64,000 bases of DNA, from assembly GCA_050084985.1 (NCBI GenBank), contig JBITNC010000001.1, forward strand, positions 54,622,001 to 54,686,000, given 5' to 3'. A program made the translations under genes and the position numbers. This stretch comes from Nageia nagi. Lineage: Eukaryota > Pinophyta. The notes under the pieces were generated by a model that did not search any database, was not told the origin of the DNA, and saw nothing but the letters and a program-made list of their open reading frames with translations. The stretch's first letter is position 1; each line of letters opens with the position of its first letter. Positions 34,701 through 47,479 of this stretch are shown here, piece after piece.

Positions 34701-35091
34701 TATTATAGTATTATGCAAATTTGGAGATTACAAACAAGGTTTTCTTTCTTGTAATGGACACATGTAATTCTTCTACAAAAGAACCTCTCAATCCCCTTTT
34801 ACATAACTAAAATCAAGTCTAAAAATATCTCTAACTATTGAAACTCTCAATAATAGCAAGGAAAAAATAATCTCTCTAATTTTTTAAACTCTCAATAATA
34901 GTTAGGAAAAAATAATCTCTCACTATTGAAACTCTCAACAATATATAGGAAAAAATATGAACTAGAAAATGCATGCCATATCTCCCATAAATACAATACA
35001 GTCCACACACAATGCAATTACCACCATCATACTATATGGTCTATCCAATACATGATAATATCTAATGCTCTTTTAGAATGGCAAATATGAT
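31765..35091. other. No recognised gene; AT-rich old sequence
   Basis: This 3.3-kb stretch lies between G1 and E4. Positions 32820-33000 are less AT-rich, and two apparent small frames exist, but neither shows a domain or conserved motif that I can name. Imperfect repeats of CTCTCACTATTGAAACTCTC occur at 34835-34950. Confidence 0.4.
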
Positions 35092-35096
35092 CTCTA

Positions 35097-35600
35097 TGAA
35101 GGAACTAAGCATACAAGACTAAATTCTTAATTACCCAAGATCACATCAAGACTCTCTTAAATACTTAAACATTAAGAACACACACTAAAAGTAGCATTCA
35201 CATAAGATGATACCAATATAAAGTGGTTCCTCCAACCATGGGATTACATCCACTAATATAAGATCTTATTCTCAAAGAGCACTCTTACAACTCACTTTAT
35301 CACTTCTCCTACCACCTACATAAGAGCATAACTTTACTACAAACTTGAGTGAGTGATCTCAAAAAAAAAGCCTTCTATTTATAGGCTAAAATCTTCCCTT
35401 GGATCTCCCATTTAACCATTATACAATGTCATGATATGCATCACCCTTTTACCCAAGGGGAAAAGTTACATTATCATATTCATAAATACTTAAAAGGTAA
35501 CTAGGGATACTTTTAAATATTCATGAATTTACATTATCATATTTACTATTAAGTGAATTACATTAAGAGATGTTACAATAATGCATTATACATTCTAACA
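35097..35600 (-). repeat. E4 3' LTR (504 bp)
   Basis: On the + strand it runs from TGAAGGAACTAAG to CATTCTAACA. The polypurine tract complement CTTCCCCTTA follows at 35601-35610. The inverted repeat lies at 35479-35527, and the TATA-like box near 35376. Its start resembles the E3 LTR. The left flank is CTCTA; I cannot find the matching right flank. Confidence 0.88.
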
Positions 35601-35610
35601 CTTCCCCTTA

Positions 35611-36229
35611 ATGTAGTATTGGGGTAGAGCAAAGAAGGAGATAAGATAGAGAGAGCAAGATAGAGTTCTCCTCCAAAGAGATACAATACAATCATTAACC
35701 GCAACTAATTTCATTGTACAAAGTACTCATTCAATAATAAGTTGACATGATGATCCTCCATGAGTTTGCCACTCAAAGTAGGAATTTGCAACCTACAAGT
35801 AGCTCATAAACAAGATCAGTAATATGCATCATATAAACATTCATATCAACATAATATAAATAAATCAATTTAATTCTATCCATAACTTGATTAATGATGC
35901 ACTATAATTCATCATAAAGATACCAAGCCAATACTTATAGTCACTTGATGTATAAATAATATGTGTGATCAACATCAAATATATAGAGCATAACCACATA
36001 TCAGTTCCTCACATATGGATAACTAAATAGTGCCAAAAAGCACATATTGGTTCTTCACATATGGATAGCTAAAATAGTGCTAGTAGAAGCCATCATTTTT
36101 TCAAAAAATGTATAATTAGTTCCTCACATAGAGCAAACTAACCATGAATATGTATGAAAATATAAACACTATACAACCATAAAATCATTCTAATTATTAA
36201 GTTTTCATCATAAATATTAATTCAACCTT
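35611..36229 (-). other. E4 3' untranslated region
   Basis: Same layout as E3. It contains two degenerate CACATATGGATAACTAAA repeats (about 36000-36085) and one copy of the E3 49-bp unit core (about 36118-36150). Confidence 0.65.
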
Positions 36230-38641
36230 CACTCTCCCTTGAGGGAAACTTCATCAACCCAATAGATTCCATAAGCTTATTGAAATCAGCTTCAAGAAGG
36301 GGCTTGGTGAATAAATCAACAAAGTTTAGGACTGATGGAAGATATTGCAATTGTAGAATACCATCCAAAACCTTATTCCTAATAAAATATGCTTGGAATA
36401 CAACATGTTTTTTCTCTCTAATGGAAAAATAGGATTCTTTTCCAAAGTAATAGCTAACTAGTTATCTGAAGAAATATGAGGTGGGTGAACCTACTCATAC
36501 CCAATTTCCTTCAAAAATTTTCTCAACAAAATGGATTCTTGGGTTGCAAATGACATGTCTCAATATTATACTTATATCATGGAGAAATAAATAATAGGCT
36601 ACTTATTGTAAGCCTAAGAGAACACCTAAACCAATGCTAAACACAAGCAAAGGTTGATTTCCTATCATTTCTATCTCCTCCATAGTTAGAATTTGAGTAA
36701 CTTGAAAGAAAAAATGAGGGAAACTTAGAATACTTGAGAGAAATATATTTCATTATCATAACATACTTCAATATTTTCTTAATAAGATTGAGATGCTCAA
36801 TATACAATTTTTACATAAACTATTCCATAAGATTTATTACAAAGGCAATATCTCACCTGAAGATAATCAAATAAAGAAGACTGCCAAATGAGAGTTGGAG
36901 CTAAGAGACAAAGTGATTACAAGATATATTAGGATTGGAGCATATTTACACTCCTATATTCCAAAATTTTATAATATTTTTAAGATATACTGCAATTAAC
37001 TAAGGTAAGTAATATAATTATTGTATTGGTATACTAGCATACTAAGGTAGTAGTGTAAGAGATCAATATCACTAATTTTAAATGTTACCTTAAGTTTAGA
37101 TATAAAATCTTAGATGATTTTATCATTATTTCCTATTACCATAAGATCATCCACATAGGGAAGAATAAACACCAAGCCTTGTCCTTGATTTAGCAAATAT
37201 AGATCTAAATTGGAGAAGAATTTAGAGAACCCAATATTCGCAAAGTATCTTGAAATCTTTTTTATCAAGATCAAGGTAGTTTCTTAAGGACATACAATGA
37301 CTTCTTTAGCTTACATATAAAGGATTATTTTCCTTACCCAAAATAGCCTTCTATTTTATTTCATTTAGATTTTCACATCTAATTCACTATTGAGAAAAGC
37401 ACTCTTAACATCAAGTTGAAAAAAACATTCTAAGTGAAATCATTGGCTACTAATTTTTCAATTTCTCCAAATGAATTATATTTAACCTTATAAATCCACT
37501 TATTATCAATCTTATTTCATTCATTGGAATCAAAAAACAAGTTCCAATTTTAATTTTTCCTTAGAGCCTCAAACTTTACTTTCATGGCTTCCATCCAACA
37601 TTCGTGCTTCAAAGCTTCCTTGAATGTCGAGGGCTCATTCTTGCTATCAAATTTGGTAAATAAGAATTTATTTAAGGTCATACTTATTATTATGCTTTTT
37701 GTTGGAGAATTTTTTCTTAATGTGACTTATCTATACTAAAATCCAACTAATTAGGTGCAATATAAGAGTCATCAAGATCATCCAAATCCTCACAAGAAGC
37801 ATATTTCTTAGGAATTTCAATTAACTTTATATCCCATGAGATGAACAATGGTATATAGTAAGGAGAACAGATCATATAGCTTCTATTAACTATCATATCC
37901 CATAAAGATGCAATTTTTAGATTTCTTATTAAGCTTATTTCTTTTCTTAGAAATAATGAAGGCATAGGTATCACAACCAAAAAACCTAAGATGAGAGATG
38001 TTAGTCTTCTTTCCAATCCATGCCTCATATGGGGTTTTTTATTCAACTAATTTTGTAGGGCACATATTTAGGGTGTATATAACATTGTTTACAACTTCAT
38101 CCCATAAAAAACTAGGAAGATTTCTCAACATGCACCTAACCAATTCCTAAATAGTCATATTATTTCTTTCAACAACACCATTTTGCTAAGGAGTGTATGG
38201 GATAGTGAACTACCTCTTTATCTCATATTTGATACAAAAATTATTAAATTCATTATTATTGTATTCACCTCTATTTATAGATCTTATTATATTGATTTTT
38301 AAATCAAGCTTAGAAATATTTGAACCTGTCAAAGGTTTGATCCTTGTGCTCGAGTGGATAACCAAATATCATCCTACTAAAGTTATCAATGAAGGTAAAG
38401 ATAAAATATGCTCTCCCAAGATAATCTAAAATTAACCCATCAAATTTGAATGCATAAGCTTAAGAGGTTGTGTTACCCTTATTTCCTTATCTTTCTCAAT
38501 TATTTTCCTATTCATATTGCCTAAGAGACCAATTTTGGATGATATTAAAGGCAAACCTTCTACAAATTCTTGAGATTTCAATACATGAATACTTTTATGG
38601 TTAAGCTTAGATTTAGAACAAACATTTATGGCTACGCACAC
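36230..38641 (-). pseudogene. E4: copia integrase, RT and RNase H, decayed
   Basis: Minus-strand pol aligned along its length with E3. The RNase H end is at 36236-36440 and the RT around the YVDD region near 37140-37330. The integrase C-terminal part is at 37747-38046 (ending SYIAPN-stop), the integrase core at about 38060-38420 and the pre-integrase segment at 38432-38641 (NHKSIHVLKSQEFVEGLP). There are frameshifts, for example inside 37747-38046. Stops at 38426-38428, 38186-38188, 37747-37749 and 36418-36420 fall at the same codons as stops in E3. Gag and protease are missing at the expected place. Confidence 0.88.
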
Positions 38642-38649
38642 TCTAAATA

Positions 38650-39900
38650 AAAAGGCCCAAATTCAACTAGGTAAATACCATTATCAATTTAGGAACATGA
38701 AAAAATTAAATTTTATCACATTCCTATTGATTACTATACTTCCATTCTTATTCAAGCATTAGATTGTATTAAAAAAATAATGCACCATTCAAACATATCT
38801 ATCTCAAGAATTCAAATTATTTAAGAAGGGAAGAATTTAAAAAATAATTAGAATACCATATTGATCATAAGAAGTTCACAAGTCAAGATGTATAAGCCTA
38901 ATACTCCAAGTTGATGCATGTGTTCTTATTTATTAACAAACATGTTGATTTGGAGGTTTTAAGGTCTCCAACAATATTGTTGTCTAGATGAAGAAAAAGT
39001 TACTAAATACCATATTTATCATGTCATAATTCAAGATGCATATGATGGAAGAAAGAAAAAGGAACTAATCCATAATCCATCAAAATGGATATTCTTTCCA
39101 AAAGTGGCATCAATCTATAATGGATAAACTTCTCAACAATGAAATTAAAGTGGCATAAATTTATTTTTGGATAAGGATTAACCTTTTTGACCACTTGAAT
39201 AGTTTGCAATTTTGGAAAAGAGAAAACATTTTTAACCACTCTAACAATATGCAATTAGGAAGAAGGGAAAACTTTTATAACCACTCCAACAATACGTAGT
39301 CATGGAGAATGATAAATCTTTTTAACCACTACAACTATCTAGCAAGGGAGGAACATAAATAAGGATAAACTTCCCAAACATGAAAGAAGATTGACATCAA
39401 TCTAAAAAATTAGATAAATTATCAAAAATTAAGGTAAGGTATAATTTCAACAAATAAGGTAGCATTAATCCAAAATATGGGCATAAGCTTCCAACCATGG
39501 AAGACATTAATCCATTTGCACAAAAAATAAATATATTGCCAAATTGTATTATACACAAGATCCAAAAATTTTATTGCCAAAGCCATAAGATTTTTTACTA
39601 ATCTATTTAAGGCAAACGAATTATAATAATGCCACCAAATTGTAAATTTCATTCCATTAAGGAGGTTAAGGCACAAAATAGCATAAAATCATCATTACAC
39701 TATGTAAAAATAATAGTAAGTTGTTGACCAAATTTTTCAAAAAATATCATAGAATTATTCAAATAAAGGCAATCAACCAAACATGTTTAATTTTAACAAA
39801 AAGTAATCAATAAGGCATGCTTAAATTTTTTAACCAATTTCACATTAACAAAAATATTGCAAACTTATCAAATCATATAACTCATACATAAAACATTTTT
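38650..39900. other. Noncoding block replacing E4 gag
   Basis: Where E3 has protease and gag, E4 has 1.2 kb of noncoding DNA. Positions 38880-39420 share blocks with the N1 interior (26780-27080). These include repeats with CTTTTTAACCACT cores at 39190-39340 and a GATGGAAGAAAGAAAAAGG stretch. It may be a second N1-like element or a recombinant interior. No termini were found. Confidence 0.5.
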
Positions 39901-39902
39901 TC

Positions 39903-41150
39903 ATAACCAAGTAACATTGTTGCAGAGAGGATAGAGTTGAGGTTGTTTTCTTATTTGAAATTAGGCCTTCACCTAGATTCCTACAAGGATTCCAAATCCT
40001 ATAATCCTCAACTAGTTTCTCTTGATCAACGATGTACTTTCATAAGGAGAAGTACTACCTATTTTTTAAAGTTGTGATATATGTTGGATCAACCAAATTC
40101 TTATCTTTGATTAGGTTTCAATTTGACCTCTTAGGTTATTAGGATGATCCATAAATGGATGTGATAGCATGTGGTATCACTATACACATGCATATCCACT
40201 TATATAAATTTATATCCAAACCAACAAGGGACTTACAAGAAATTAAGAAGTACAGACTATACACCATTCAAATATATGGATTGAAGGCTCTAGTCTACCT
40301 CATCCTCCTCTCATGGCTTCCCAAACAAGTCATGTTGTGGAAAAAAACATATGGATGTGTTAATTTTAGAGGGTGCACTTTCAAAGTTTATTATTTTTGC
40401 AAAAATAAAAGGAAAGTTCTTAAAATAATACATCATCCAATAAAATGAAACCTTAAGATTCCAATGGGTTTTGTTACCAACCCCAAGAGGACCTCTTTAC
40501 AAAAATATGAGTTTATTATTTTTAAGTAACAAGAAATTAAGGAGTTCCCCCCCCCCCCCCCCTTTTTACTTAAAAATAATGTTTCCTTCCTTCCATAAAA
40601 TGTACTTAAGTAAAAAAATCCCTCCATTGTAATTTAGAGGGAAAAAATATTCTTTTAACACTAAAAAAATTCATCTTCTCCCTTAAAAGCATAAAACATT
40701 ACTTTATTAAAGCCTCTTTTTTTTTAAAGTAAGGAAGGATGACTTAAAAAAATTGCTTCATTAAAGGTAAGGAAAATATATAACTTTAAAATATATTCCT
40801 TTATTAGTCTTAATTTCGCCCCCGTTAGGAAAAAAAATTCCTTAAAAAATTTCCTTCCCTCTATATTAAAAAATACCTCTTATAAAGGGTTTTATCTTTT
40901 CAAAATAACATCATTTTGAAAAAAAGAGAGATTTAAGAAACACCACACACCCCCCCCCCCCCTTTAAAATATTTATTTAACAATAAAATAAATATTAAAA
41001 TTCAAAAACTTCTTCATAATTTACCTCTTCCCTATTTATCAAAAAGAATTATTTATTTGATTAATAACTATTATAAAAAATGCATAAGTAATATTTCATA
41101 TTTGGAACAAATAATGCAATTTAGGTATTTACAGCCCATCCACTAGGCTT
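39903..41150 (-). other. E4 leader
   Basis: Positions 39903-40500 align with the leaders of E3 (17280) and E2 (5590). C runs of 16 (40547-40562) and 13 (40950-40962) lie in the T/A-rich part. After about 41150 the similarity stops. Confidence 0.7.
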
Positions 41151-41514
41151 GTAACACATTAAAGAAATGAGGAAGCCCACACTCCATGCCATCCCACATT
41201 AACTACACATGCAACCAAAATTTAGCCCCAAGTCAAGTGGCTTGCAAATGCTTAACAACCTTTGCACTTATTTCATTAAATGCAATGATCAATCTTGAAC
41301 TATATGAAAGACTCATCTTTTTTATTTTATTTTATTATTAATGAGATTATGACTTGCTTGGCCATATTACTATGGGGAGATGTGTGCATATAGCATAGGT
41401 GTGGATCAAGATAGAGCATAACATAGTGTCCAAATGAGAAGAGAGATGAACTAATCCAATGGTAAGGAGGGTGCCACCAGGCAAGATGAAAGGGAGGCCA
41501 CAAAAGAAGGACTA
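41151..41514. other. Unrecognised, moderately GC-richer DNA after the E4 leader
   Basis: Sits where the E3 and E2 leaders carry foreign-looking DNA. It has no ORF and no PBS. The right end meets G2. Confidence 0.4.
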
Positions 41515-43740
41515 TGATGATATGACTAGAAGCTTACTTTTCCTCTTTGTTAAGTGAATCTTCTTCATCCTTTTGCTTCCCAAACACATAATTAAAAGGT
41601 GAAGGTGGTAAATAACCAAAACAAGTCTCAAAAGGACTCTTATTAATGGAATAATAAATTTTCCTATTATATGCATGTTGGATATATTCAAGATATTCAT
41701 CGTAAGACTTAGGATGTTTTCCATAATAAACCCTTAAGAGTTGAACTAATATCCTATTCACCACCTTGGTTTGTCTATGCATTTAAGGATGAAAGGTAGT
41801 ACTCCTCTTCAACCTTGTGTCCATTGTTTCCCATAAACATGTTCAAAACTTGCCCAAAAATCTATCCATAATAACAAATAAATAGTCATGACCCTTCTTA
41901 GTCATAGGAAATCCTCCCATAAAATCCATTGAGATACACTCCCATAGAAGTGAAGGTACTAGAAGTGGTTGATAAAAACTAAATTTCCTATTACTTATAT
42001 TGCTAGTGCAATATAAATAACACCCCCTTATATATTTGGTAACTTGATCTTACATCTTTGGCCAATATATGTACCTTTGGAAATTGTACAATGTCTTTCC
42101 AACCCCAAAATGTCCTACAATATTTAAGTATGTGCTTCTCTAATCAGTCCAATTATTTCACCTACAGGGATACATACTGCATTAAAATGATAAAAAATCC
42201 TATTTTGCAAATGAAATTCATCCAAACCCTCATACATAGACCTAGATGAAGAAAACTTCTCATACACTTTTCCAAAGTCTAGATCCTACACATATGCCTC
42301 TACAAATGACTTACATAGAAAAAGAAGAAATTTTAGCACTGAGAGAAAACTTATTGGACCTTGTTTGCACATCATTGGTAGCTTAAAAATAGTAATACAT
42401 GTTGTTGATGACCTCTAATCTTCTTTTAACAAAATAGCTCCCATGGCATAGTCACTTGCTTTAGTCTCCACTTCAAATGGTTTCTGCAAATTAGGAAGTG
42501 CTACAATAGATGCACTAATAATATTTTTCTTCAAAGTGTCAAAACAAGTTTATTGTTGTTTCCCCTTTGGAAAACTTGCCTCTTGCTAGTTACATCATGT
42601 AAAGTTGAAGCAATATGATAGAAATCAAAAATAAACTTTCTCAAGTATTGGATAGCACCTAAGAAACTCCTTACTTTAGTTACATTAGATAGCCTTGGCC
42701 AATCTACTATAGCACTTACTTTACTAGGATTATATTAAGTTTTCCATGATGAATAACATGACCCAAATACACCAAAGACTCTTTGCCAAATTCACATTTT
42801 GAATGTTTCAACAACAAATTCTCCTTATGCAAAGTTTGAAACACTTGTTTAAGATGTACAACATGTTCTTCCCAATTAGATCTATAAATAAGAATATCAT
42901 CCAAGTATACAATAACAAAAGAATCAATAAATGGATGAAGTACATCATTCATTAAGTAGCTAGTGCATTGCACAAACCAAATGGCAAAATAAGCCATTCA
43001 AATAGGCCTTGTCTTATCTTGAAAGTAGTCTTCCAAATGTCCTCCTCCTTGATTCTAACTGGGTGATATCTACTCCTCAAGTCCATTTTTATTAAGAATC
43101 TTGCCCCTTACAACTAGTCTAAAAGATCATCTATCCAAGGCAAAGGATAGCAATTTTTGATGGTGATTTTGTTTAGTTCTCTATAATTAATGCACATTCT
43201 CCAAGTTTGATCCTTCTTGGGAACCAAAATAATAGGTTATCCACATGAAGATGTACTTGTTCTAATCACACCTTGATCAACCAACTCTTGAATCTACCTC
43301 CTTATGTCCTCTTTCTCTAAAATTGATTATCGATACAAATCTATGTTGGGAAATGAAGCATCAGGTAAAAACTAAGTATCATGTTGTATATCCCACATAG
43401 GAGATAATCCATGTGGTTCTATAAATAAGTTAGTAAAATCCTAAAAAAAATCTTGCATCTATTCCTCTCTTTTGCACATTTCTAGTGGCTTGAAATTAGT
43501 ATTGCACACCATTGACAGTGTGAGATTCACCTCACTTAAGGCTCCTATTTTTGCCATGATCAGAGCAAACTTTTTAGAAACATTTACAAGATGTTTTACC
43601 TAATTGGTAGTGACCAAAGGTAGCTTTTTTCAAATTTTATGTGCAATAGATGGAAACATCTTTCTATATTTCACCAATCATAATTTATTCATAACCACCT
43701 ATTTATTCTTGGATAAGAGTAGTTTGGATTTTTCACTTAG
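41515..43740 (-). pseudogene. G2: Ty3/gypsy protease-to-integrase fragment
   Basis: Reverse-strand relative of G1. The integrase segment 41534-41782 reads RQTKVVNRILVQLLRVYYGK and EYIQHAYNRKIYYSIN. Farther right come RNase H relics (42400-42640), and RT at 42716-42997 with the catalytic YLDDIL and [18 protein letters not shown]. Protease-proximal sequence extends to about 43720, matching G1 23260-23400. Both ends are truncated, no LTR is attached, and stops and frameshifts are numerous. The order and similarity place it in the same lineage as G1. Confidence 0.88.
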
Positions 43741-44466
43741 CCTAGTATGGGTTGTTAGGTAGATATGTGAATGTGGGACTCAATTTGCTTGGGGTCCATT
43801 AGTTTTAGCATAGTTGTATAGAGATTTATACAACTTTGTGAGTGTTGATAAGATAAACATCACTATTGTGCATGCAGGTCTATTGTAGGTTTGGGCATAT
43901 GAGCACATAGCTATTATGCATCCCATAGGTTTATAGAGGGATTGGGAGGATCCAAGTGACATAAAACTTGTATGTTGGACCTCATAGAGTGGTGGATATA
44001 GGTATCCACATTCCTTAGAGGCATAGAGAAGGAAGTCAGATGGTTTGCAACTAGGGGACCTTATCTGGGTGTGTTTTCAAGATTTTGTATGGCACTCAAA
44101 TGCAAAATAGCTAGCATGGGTTTGAAAGGATTGTTTTCTCCATACATAGAGAAAGATTATGGAGCCTTATTTCCCTAGTCACATTTTGCAATAATTTGGA
44201 CTTCAGTAGGATATATCCCTTATGCCTATAGCATATAGGTGGTACCTAATGGAGAGGGATATTCCCTCAAGAGCGAAGATGATGCCTATGTAGAGGGATT
44301 CTTGGGAGGAGCCTAGAGTTATGGATGTAGTTGCACATATGTATATGAATCTTGAGGTTGACCCTAGTTATGCTACATGGTGGGTAGGTGTGCACCCAGG
44401 TGACATTGGCATGGATGAGGATGATAGCAGTGATAAGGTGGTTGCTAGAGAGGGATCAAAGGAAGA
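43741..44466 (+). pseudogene. Unrecognised decayed ORF, GC-richer than its neighbours
   Basis: I do not recognise this gene. One plus-strand frame reads about 50 residues with an acidic end near 44310-44465 (VDPSYATWWVGVHPGDIG, then MDEDDSSD), and upstream RWYLMERDIPSRAKMMPM near 44250 before a TAG. The composition is distinctly less AT-rich than the flanking LTR DNA. It is wedged between the truncated end of G2 and a truncated LTR piece. It could be a captured host gene or the ORF of an unfamiliar transposon. Confidence 0.45.
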
Positions 44467-44467
44467 T

Positions 44468-44878
44468 GACACACACATACTAAAATTAGCATTCACATAA
44501 GATGACACAATATAAAGTGCTTCCTCCATCATGGGAGTACATCCACTAATATAAGATCATATTCTCAAATAGCATTCTCTTACAACTTACTTTCTCACTT
44601 CTCTTACCAAACCTAGACAAGAACATAACTTTGCTACAAAGTTGAGTGAAGGATCTCAATGAGAAGGACTTCTATTTATAGGCCAAAATCCTTCCATGGA
44701 TTACTCTTTATTGTACAATGTCATGACATGCATCACTCTTTTACCCAAGGGGCATGTTAATGAGATGGAGTGTAGGATAAGTTACATTATTATATTCATA
44801 AATACTTAAAAGGTAACTAAGGATGCTTTTAAGTATTCATGAATTTACATTATCATATTCACTATTAAGTGAATTACA
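44468..44878 (-). repeat. LTR fragment of the E4 family
   Basis: Aligns with positions 35190-35570 of the E4 LTR, including the inverted repeat (44795-44843). Truncated at both ends. It could be what is left of the E4 5' LTR or part of an independent copy. Confidence 0.8.
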
Positions 44879-44899
44879 AAGTTTCCTTAATGAGCATAA

Positions 44900-45540
44900 T
44901 GGTGAATAGTAATCAACCATGGAGATTAAGTATGATGTATATTTGATGAGGAATGGAACATGGGATTTAGTATATCATTAGGAATAAGGTCATTAGGTGC
45001 AAGTAGGTGTTCAAACTAAAGTACAAAGTTGATGGAACACTCAACAACTACAAGGCCTAATTAGTTACAAAGGGATATTCCTAGGAGGGAGGCATAGACT
45101 ATGAGAAGTCATTTTCTCCTATGGAAAAGGTTAAAACCATCAAGATTTCAGTTTTGGTGATTGCATAGTTTGTATGGAAAATACATCAGATGGAAAGTGA
45201 AGTGTGTCTTCCTAAACAATCACTTTGAGAAGGAATTCTACATGTAGCATCTTAAGGAATTTATCTTTCATCCCAAGAATGGAAAGGTATGTAGATTTAT
45301 AAAATCTTTGTATGGCTTGAAATAATCTCCAAGATCTTGATACATTAAGATTAATGAGAATTTATTACAACATGGATTTTTTAGGAGTCCTTATTATCCT
45401 AATTTCTACCTTTGACAACATGGGGTAGATTTCCATTATTGTAGTGTATATCAATGATTTGGTTATCATAGGTAATACTAAGGAGTTGAATATTCAAGAT
45501 CCAATAAAATAAAGTAAGGAGATCTAACCATCAAAGGTTT
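44900..45540 (+). pseudogene. E6: copia reverse transcriptase ruin, other lineage
   Basis: Readable through many stops: YLMRNGTWDLV at 44945-44980, YGLK.SPRS.YIKINE near 45310-45360, HGFFRSPYYPNFYL, and VYINDLVIIGNTKELN near 45445-45490. The catalytic YVDD has become Y-I-N-D. Its sequence differs from E1-E4, so it represents a second copia lineage. No LTR is seen. Confidence 0.8.
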
Positions 45541-45545
45541 GAAAA

Positions 45546-47135
45546 AGGTAAAATGTGTAAGTATAATCCATTTTATCCATTCATTAATTTTATCTTTTTA
45601 TTCATTCAAGTGTTTATATACTTAGATTTAAGTAGTAAAATATATATTTATCTTCACATGCATACATATTTAGTGATCAACCACCCTAGTTGCATTTAGA
45701 TTTATTTTTAGTTTTTTATTTTGAACCCTAATTTTATATAAATTATAAACTTGATTTTTAAGGTATTTAAATATCCTATAATGATATTTATTTTTAGCTT
45801 TGCACACTTACATACAAAGAGGCAAGTAAAGTGAGGTGTTCTACACCAATACCTAAACCTCAAATAGGACTCAAAGATGGATTTGATGCCTTCACATACC
45901 TTAGTGTATATGAAAAACCCTTTAGGATCCCCTTATCATATTTTAGCCCTAATTAACCATTTTTTATGAATTATCATAGTGTATAAATAATAACACTTTA
46001 TAAGACACTCTATTATACCTCGGATTGATAACATGCCTAAAGGAACTAGGTCCCAATTCTCTTTAGATAGTGATCTATAATATTGACCCAAGAGTTATAT
46101 AACACCCCATTAGAGGTATATTTAAAAGTTATGGTATCCTTACACACTATAAAGTAGAATCATTAAGGTCACAATGTGGTCATTAGTAAAATTTCATGTA
46201 TAATTCTAATTTGTTTAGATGATTTTTCTATACTATCATCAAATTTACAAAATATTATTATACTCCTTAAGTTATCATATGCAAAATTTATACAAATAAT
46301 TTGAAAATATTTAAGTGATTATTTACATCAATTTCTATTCCTTTTGTTAGTTGATATGAACTCATGATCCTTACATGAAGTGAAACATAAAACACAAGAT
46401 AATTTAAATTCATTAACAACAAAAGTGATAATAACATGGAAAACAAATCTTCAAATAAATGAGAAATAATTGGTTAAGGTAGACCTTGCCAACCCTAAAT
46501 TTAGAGTCATTATCAATCAAAATGTTGAAACACTATATGAATATTTACATAAAAATTACTACAAATTAGAATATCAAAACTTATTTCTAACATCTGATCC
46601 AAAATTCATGAAACATATACAAGCACAAAATCAAATCAATACACAAACTAAAACTACCATGTAGATATAAATAATTCCTCAAACTCACACAAATCCTTAA
46701 ACTCATAATCCTTTAAACTTAACTATTCTTTCAAAATCAAATTACCACACAAACTCATCAAGTTATTTGCATCCAATGAATTATTCCAATATAATCAATC
46801 ATTCAATATCAATAAAAATAAATAATTCCACACAATCAACTTTCATACCCTATACAAAAACCTTCAACCAATCACCCTCCTATAAAACCATGAAAACAAA
46901 CCATCTAAATCTATGTTCATAAAAACTAAAAATCAATATAAAAAAGTATTATATTAATCTTAACTACTATTATAAATCCTCTTTTACATATTTCTTTAGC
47001 TTATTTCAATTTTACTATATTTTATCATTAAATAAAATTTCACATAATATAAATATAATAAAATACATGATAAATGTATAATAAATATATATTTTAAAAT
47101 TTATTAAAAATAAAATTATAAATGATGAATTGATA
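45546..47135. other. No recognised feature
   Basis: Very AT-rich. A 64-codon frame at 46470-46664 (MVKVDLANPKFRVIIN...) has no family I can name and is poor in signals of selection. Confidence 0.4.
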
Positions 47136-47139
47136 TATA

Positions 47140-47380
47140 AGGGAGTTGGAGAAGTGGGTAGTTCAAAGCTCTCAGATATAGGAGTCCTAGGTTCAAAACT
47201 CTTTTCCCCTAAAAGTTAAAACATACCTAAGATCATATCAAGTTGATGGTAGGTGCATATGAGGTAGGGATCATGCTCCTAATGGATTTTGATAGCATGG
47301 ATGCCCCTCAGTCATGGGTCTAAGCTTAAGAGTTCATGGTGCCTTGTATCAGGGAATAAACTTTCATAATTTTTTTTATA
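47140..47380 (+). mobile_element. tRNA-derived SINE candidate
   Basis: A polymerase III A-box-like TTGGAGAAGTGGG (47146-47158) is followed about 32 nt later by a B-box-like GGTTCAAAACT (47190-47200), the spacing of a tRNA promoter. The body is richer in G and C than its surroundings and ends in an A/T-rich tail near 47365-47380. Weakly similar stretches around ATGAATT flank it and may be a decayed duplication. Confidence 0.55.
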
Positions 47381-47479
47381 AAATATGAATTTATAATCAC
47401 ATTAATTTATATGAAAAGATTCATGATGATGAATCCGCTTATTCAAACAATTACATATTAATATAAAACCCTTCATTCA

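Noticed and set aside
39422-39676. 84-codon minus-strand frame
   Set aside because: It lies in noncoding DNA shared with the N1 interior and reads as low-complexity hydrophobic text.
44468-44878. Taking this LTR fragment as the proven 5' LTR of E4
   Set aside because: It is truncated at both ends, has no PBS next to it and no CTCTA target duplication, so pairing with 35097-35600 is only possible, not shown.
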